Below are positions 5,916 to 7,784 of a stretch of DNA of 7,784 nucleotides, one piece after another. The position numbers and the translations under genes were made by a program. The stretch is from contig JAFGIE010000233.1 of assembly GCA_016929775.1 (NCBI GenBank), positions 1 to 7,784 on the forward strand. The letters are read 5' to 3'. Within the stretch, counting starts at the first letter, position 1. Every line of letters begins with the position of its first letter. The notes beneath the pieces were generated by a model, which did no database searches, was not told the DNA's origin, and saw nothing but the letters and a program-made list of their open reading frames with translations. Source of the DNA: Anaerolineae bacterium. Its GTDB lineage: Bacteria; Chloroflexota; Anaerolineae; JAFGEY01.

Positions 5916-6485
5916 ATGACGGAGCAGGAACCGCGCGATCGGGGCCAAGCTCTGCCCGCGCCGGGCTCGCCGAACCGCATTCGCACCACGATCTGGGCCC
6001 TGGTCGCGGCGTCGATCCTCGGCTTGCTCGTGCTCGGCCTCTTGTCTACGCGCCAGGCGCGACCGGCGCAGGGCGATCCGGCGCCGTCGTTCGCCCTGAC
6101 CATGTGGGATGGTTCGCGCGTCTCGCTCCGCGACCTGCGCGGCGAGGTGGTGGTCCTCAACTTCTGGGCGAGTTGGTGCACCCCCTGCGAGCGTGAGGCC
6201 CCGGCGCTGCAGTCGGTCTGGGAGACGTACCAGGACCGTGGGGTGACCTTTCTCGGGGTGACCTACCAAGACGCCGAGGAGGCTGGGCGCGCCTTCGTGG
6301 ACGAGTATGGGATCACCTACGCCAACGGCACGGACGAGCGCGGGCAGATCAGCCGCGCCTACGGCGTCCTCGCTGTGCCCGAGACCTTTGTGATCGACGC
6401 ACAGGGCGTGGTCGCCCGGATCTACGTCGGCGAGGTCGAGGCGGATGCGCTGGCGGCGCAGATCGAGGGCATGCTCGGCCCATAG
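5916..6485 (+). CDS. ccmG: Membrane-anchored thioredoxin-like thiol:disulfide oxidoreductase CcmG (DsbE/ResA-like)
   Basis: CcmG-type proteins are periplasmic reductants that keep the CXXCH cysteines of apocytochrome c, or partner thiols, reduced for haem attachment. The 189-residue product has a cytoplasmic N-terminus, one membrane anchor (about 25-44) and a thioredoxin-like domain (about 54-187). The active site is W87-C88-T-P-C91 in FWASWCTPCE, and the cis-proline is P155 in AVPETFVI. The ATG at 5916 has GAGAGG at 5904-5909; an in-frame ATG at 5886 would overlap ccmD by 11 bases and lacks a clear ribosome binding site. It follows ccmD by 19 bases and is the last recognisable ccm gene. The fold is shared with ResA and TlpA; the operon context favours CcmG. 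Confidence 0.9.
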   Translation: MTEQEPRDRGQALPAPGSPNRIRTTIWALVAASILGLLVLGLLSTRQARPAQGDPAPSFALTMWDGSRVSLRDLRGEVVVLNFWASWCTPCEREAPALQSVWETYQDRGVTFLGVTYQDAEEAGRAFVDEYGITYANGTDERGQISRAYGVLAVPETFVIDAQGVVARIYVGEVEADALAAQIEGMLGP

Positions 6486-6500
6486 GATCGCTTCCTCACC

Positions 6501-6529
6501 TTGGAGAGGCGCCCCATTTCGTGTACAAT
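6501..6529 (+). promoter_or_regulatory. Possible promoter for the kinase-methyltransferase pair
   Basis: TTGGAG (6501-6506) and TACAAT (6524-6529) are separated by 17 bases in the short gap after ccmG. The -10 element matches the consensus at five of six bases and sits in an AT-rich patch; the -35 keeps only TTG. Transcription would begin near 6536, about 34 bases before the start at 6570. No terminator hairpin with a T-run is visible between ccmG and this site, so read-through from the ccm operon remains possible. Confidence 0.5.
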
Positions 6530-6569
6530 AACGGTCCAAGAGGTCGCCATCCATGAGGAGCTGTGCACT

Positions 6570-7238
6570 GTGGCAGGCGCAGGCAGTCGAACTGAGATCG
6601 GCGACCGGCTGTCCCACGTCTACTGGATCGGTGGGTCGCCGTGTTCGGGCAAGAGCAGCATCGCCGCCTGGCTTGCGGACCGCGTTCCCCTGCGCACGTA
6701 CACCTGCGATGACCCCATGTGGGCGCACATGGCGCGCGCGACGCCCGAGGCTCAGCCCACCATGCACCGCATTGCCAACATGTCCTGGGAGCAGATCTGG
6801 ATGCGCCCGGTCGACGTGCTGCTCGCCGACGAGATCGCGTTCTACCGAGAGGAATGGCCCATGATCCTCGAGGATCTGGCTGCCCTGCCCAGCGACCGTC
6901 CGATCGTCGCGGAGGGAGCGGCGCTCCTCCCTTCCCTGGTCCACGCCGTTCTCGCCGATCGCCGCCGCGCGGTGTGGGTGGTGCCGAGCGAGGCGTTCCA
7001 GTTCGCCCACTACCCGCAGCGAGAGGCGCTGCTGGACTACGCGCTGGACGGGTGCGCAGAGCCCGATCAGGCGTTCCGGAACTGGATGGCGCGTGACGCG
7101 GCGATGGGATGCTGGGTGCGCGCGGAGGCGCAGCGCCTGGGCCTATCTGTGCTCGTCGTCGACGGGGCGCGGGCGTTGGAGGGGAACGCCGCCAGCGTGG
7201 CGAGGCGCTTGGGGATCGCCGTGAGGAGGGAACGATGA
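6570..7238 (+). CDS. P-loop NTPase, small-molecule kinase-like, function unknown
   Basis: The 222-residue product has a Walker A motif G21-GSPCSGKSS-30 right after the first beta strand (HVYWIGG). A candidate substrate or Mg-binding acidic pair follows (CDD, 46-48), then a strand ending in VAEGAALLP (113-121). A basic segment HYPQRE (147-152) could act as a lid. A terminal VVDG strand (196-199) and a short helix complete an arrangement typical of small nucleoside- or metabolite-kinase folds (shikimate, adenylate or chloramphenicol-phosphotransferase-like). The substrate cannot be named. The GTG start at 6570 was chosen for GAGGAG at 6555-6560 with 9-base spacing; frame positions before about 6536 would lie upstream of the predicted transcription start. 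It overlaps the methyltransferase gene as ATGA, suggesting the two act together. It has no visible link to haem delivery. Confidence 0.75.
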   Translation: MAGAGSRTEIGDRLSHVYWIGGSPCSGKSSIAAWLADRVPLRTYTCDDPMWAHMARATPEAQPTMHRIANMSWEQIWMRPVDVLLADEIAFYREEWPMILEDLAALPSDRPIVAEGAALLPSLVHAVLADRRRAVWVVPSEAFQFAHYPQREALLDYALDGCAEPDQAFRNWMARDAAMGCWVRAEAQRLGLSVLVVDGARALEGNAASVARRLGIAVRRER

Positions 7239-7784
7239 CCCGTTCGAGAGGGGCGTCCGGGCTGGGCAGCCTGGTCGGGCGCGATCCGGCGCCGCAGCCG
7301 TGGCGCGAGGGAGACAACATCCCCTGGCACGAGCCGGGGTTCAGCGCGCGCATGCTGCGCGAGCACCTCAGCCAAGAGCACGACGCTGCCAGTCGCCGCA
7401 GCTTCAAGATCGACGCCCACGTCGCGTGGATCCATCGCCTGCTCTCGGGACGTCCAGCCCGGATCCTGGATCTGGGGTGCGGACCGGGTCTGTATGCCAG
7501 CCGCCTGGCGCGCCTCGGGCACACGTGTGTCGGGATCGACTGGTCGCCGGCGTCGATCGCCTACGCCACGCACGTCGCGGAGCAGGAGGGCTTGGACTGC
7601 ACGTACGTCGAGGAGGACATCCGACGCGCCGCGTATGGGACGGGATACGACCTGGCGATGCTGCTCTACGGCGAGTTCAACGTCTTCCGTCCGAAAGACG
7701 CACGCTGCATCCTGGGCAAGGCGTGGGCGGCGCTCTCCGCCGAGGGGCTGCTGCTGCTCGAACCACACACCGAAGCCGCGATCC
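7235..7784 (+). CDS. Class I SAM-dependent methyltransferase (3' end outside window)
   Basis: The reading frame is open from the ATG at 7235 to the window edge, giving 183 codons without a stop. The SAM-binding core is clear: motif I ILDLGCGPG at 77-85, an acidic end of the second strand in VGIDWSP (99-105), and a later acidic DLAMLLYGEFN (139-149) in the motif IV region. A strand LLLLEP (172-177) follows. About 75 residues precede the core and could shape the substrate site, so the acceptor cannot be inferred. The ribosome binding site GAGGAGGG (7223-7230) is strong, and the start overlaps the preceding stop as ATGA, so translation is probably coupled to the kinase-like gene. The small set of visible motifs fits a small-molecule or generic Methyltransf_25-type enzyme. 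Confidence 0.85.
   Translation, partial: MTRSRGASGLGSLVGRDPAPQPWREGDNIPWHEPGFSARMLREHLSQEHDAASRRSFKIDAHVAWIHRLLSGRPARILDLGCGPGLYASRLARLGHTCVGIDWSPASIAYATHVAEQEGLDCTYVEEDIRRAAYGTGYDLAMLLYGEFNVFRPKDARCILGKAWAALSAEGLLLLEPHTEAAI

Noticed and set aside
6486..6523. Search for an intrinsic terminator after ccmG
   Set aside because: Only short 4-6 bp complementary segments are present and there is no T-run, so no terminator is called.
5241..7010. Long open frame (about 590 codons) on the - strand opposite ccmC, ccmD, ccmG and the kinase-like gene
   Set aside because: It runs antisense across four well-supported genes, spans their intergenic gaps, and shows no domain; its composition is typical of reverse-strand shadows.
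7067..7768. Open frame on the - strand opposite the methyltransferase
   Set aside because: The + strand frame from 7235 has clear SAM-binding motifs and a strong ribosome binding site; the reverse frame has neither.

Overview
This 7.8-kb, GC-rich window (about two-thirds G+C by eye) is almost entirely a cytochrome c maturation (Ccm, System I) operon on the + strand. Two further genes follow that are unrelated to haem delivery. The high GC content, the short or overlapping gene junctions and the sequence style of the Ccm proteins suggest a GC-rich bacterium outside the Proteobacteria. Chloroflexota is my best guess, but nothing here settles the taxonomy.

Layout. Positions 1-233 hold a possible tail of an upstream gene (weak), a near-consensus sigma70-type promoter (101-129) and a structured leader of about 100 nt. 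The leader has one perfect 8-bp hairpin (151-172) and 2.4 copies of a 16-bp GC-rich tandem repeat (180-218). The genes then run ccmE (234-665), ccmF (666-2645), an anchored periplasmic protein with a transthyretin/carboxypeptidase-regulatory-like N-terminus (2611-3642), ccmA (3639-4349), ccmB (4349-5017), ccmC (5076-5750), a 45-codon ccmD (5759-5896) and ccmG (5916-6485). Most junctions are overlaps or gaps under 20 nt, so the set is very probably one transcript. The only wider gap is 58 nt between ccmB and ccmC. A second plausible promoter (6501-6529) precedes a P-loop kinase-like gene (6570-7238). That gene overlaps, through ATGA, a SAM-dependent methyltransferase gene that runs off the right edge (7235-7784).

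How the genes work together. CcmA and CcmB form the ABC transporter that, with CcmC and CcmD, loads haem onto the periplasmic chaperone CcmE and releases it by ATP hydrolysis. CcmF is the haem lyase that passes haem to apocytochrome c. CcmG supplies reductant for apocytochrome or partner thiols.

Two things depart from the textbook enterobacterial system. CcmE has cysteine where the haem-binding histidine normally is (a CxxxY instead of HxxxY motif). No CcmH or CcmI is present in the cluster. Both are hallmarks of the variant System I described in archaea and some bacteria. Between ccmF and ccmA sits a protein that is not a classical Ccm component, and its only two mature cysteines form a CX4C pair. 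It is the most interesting unknown in the window.
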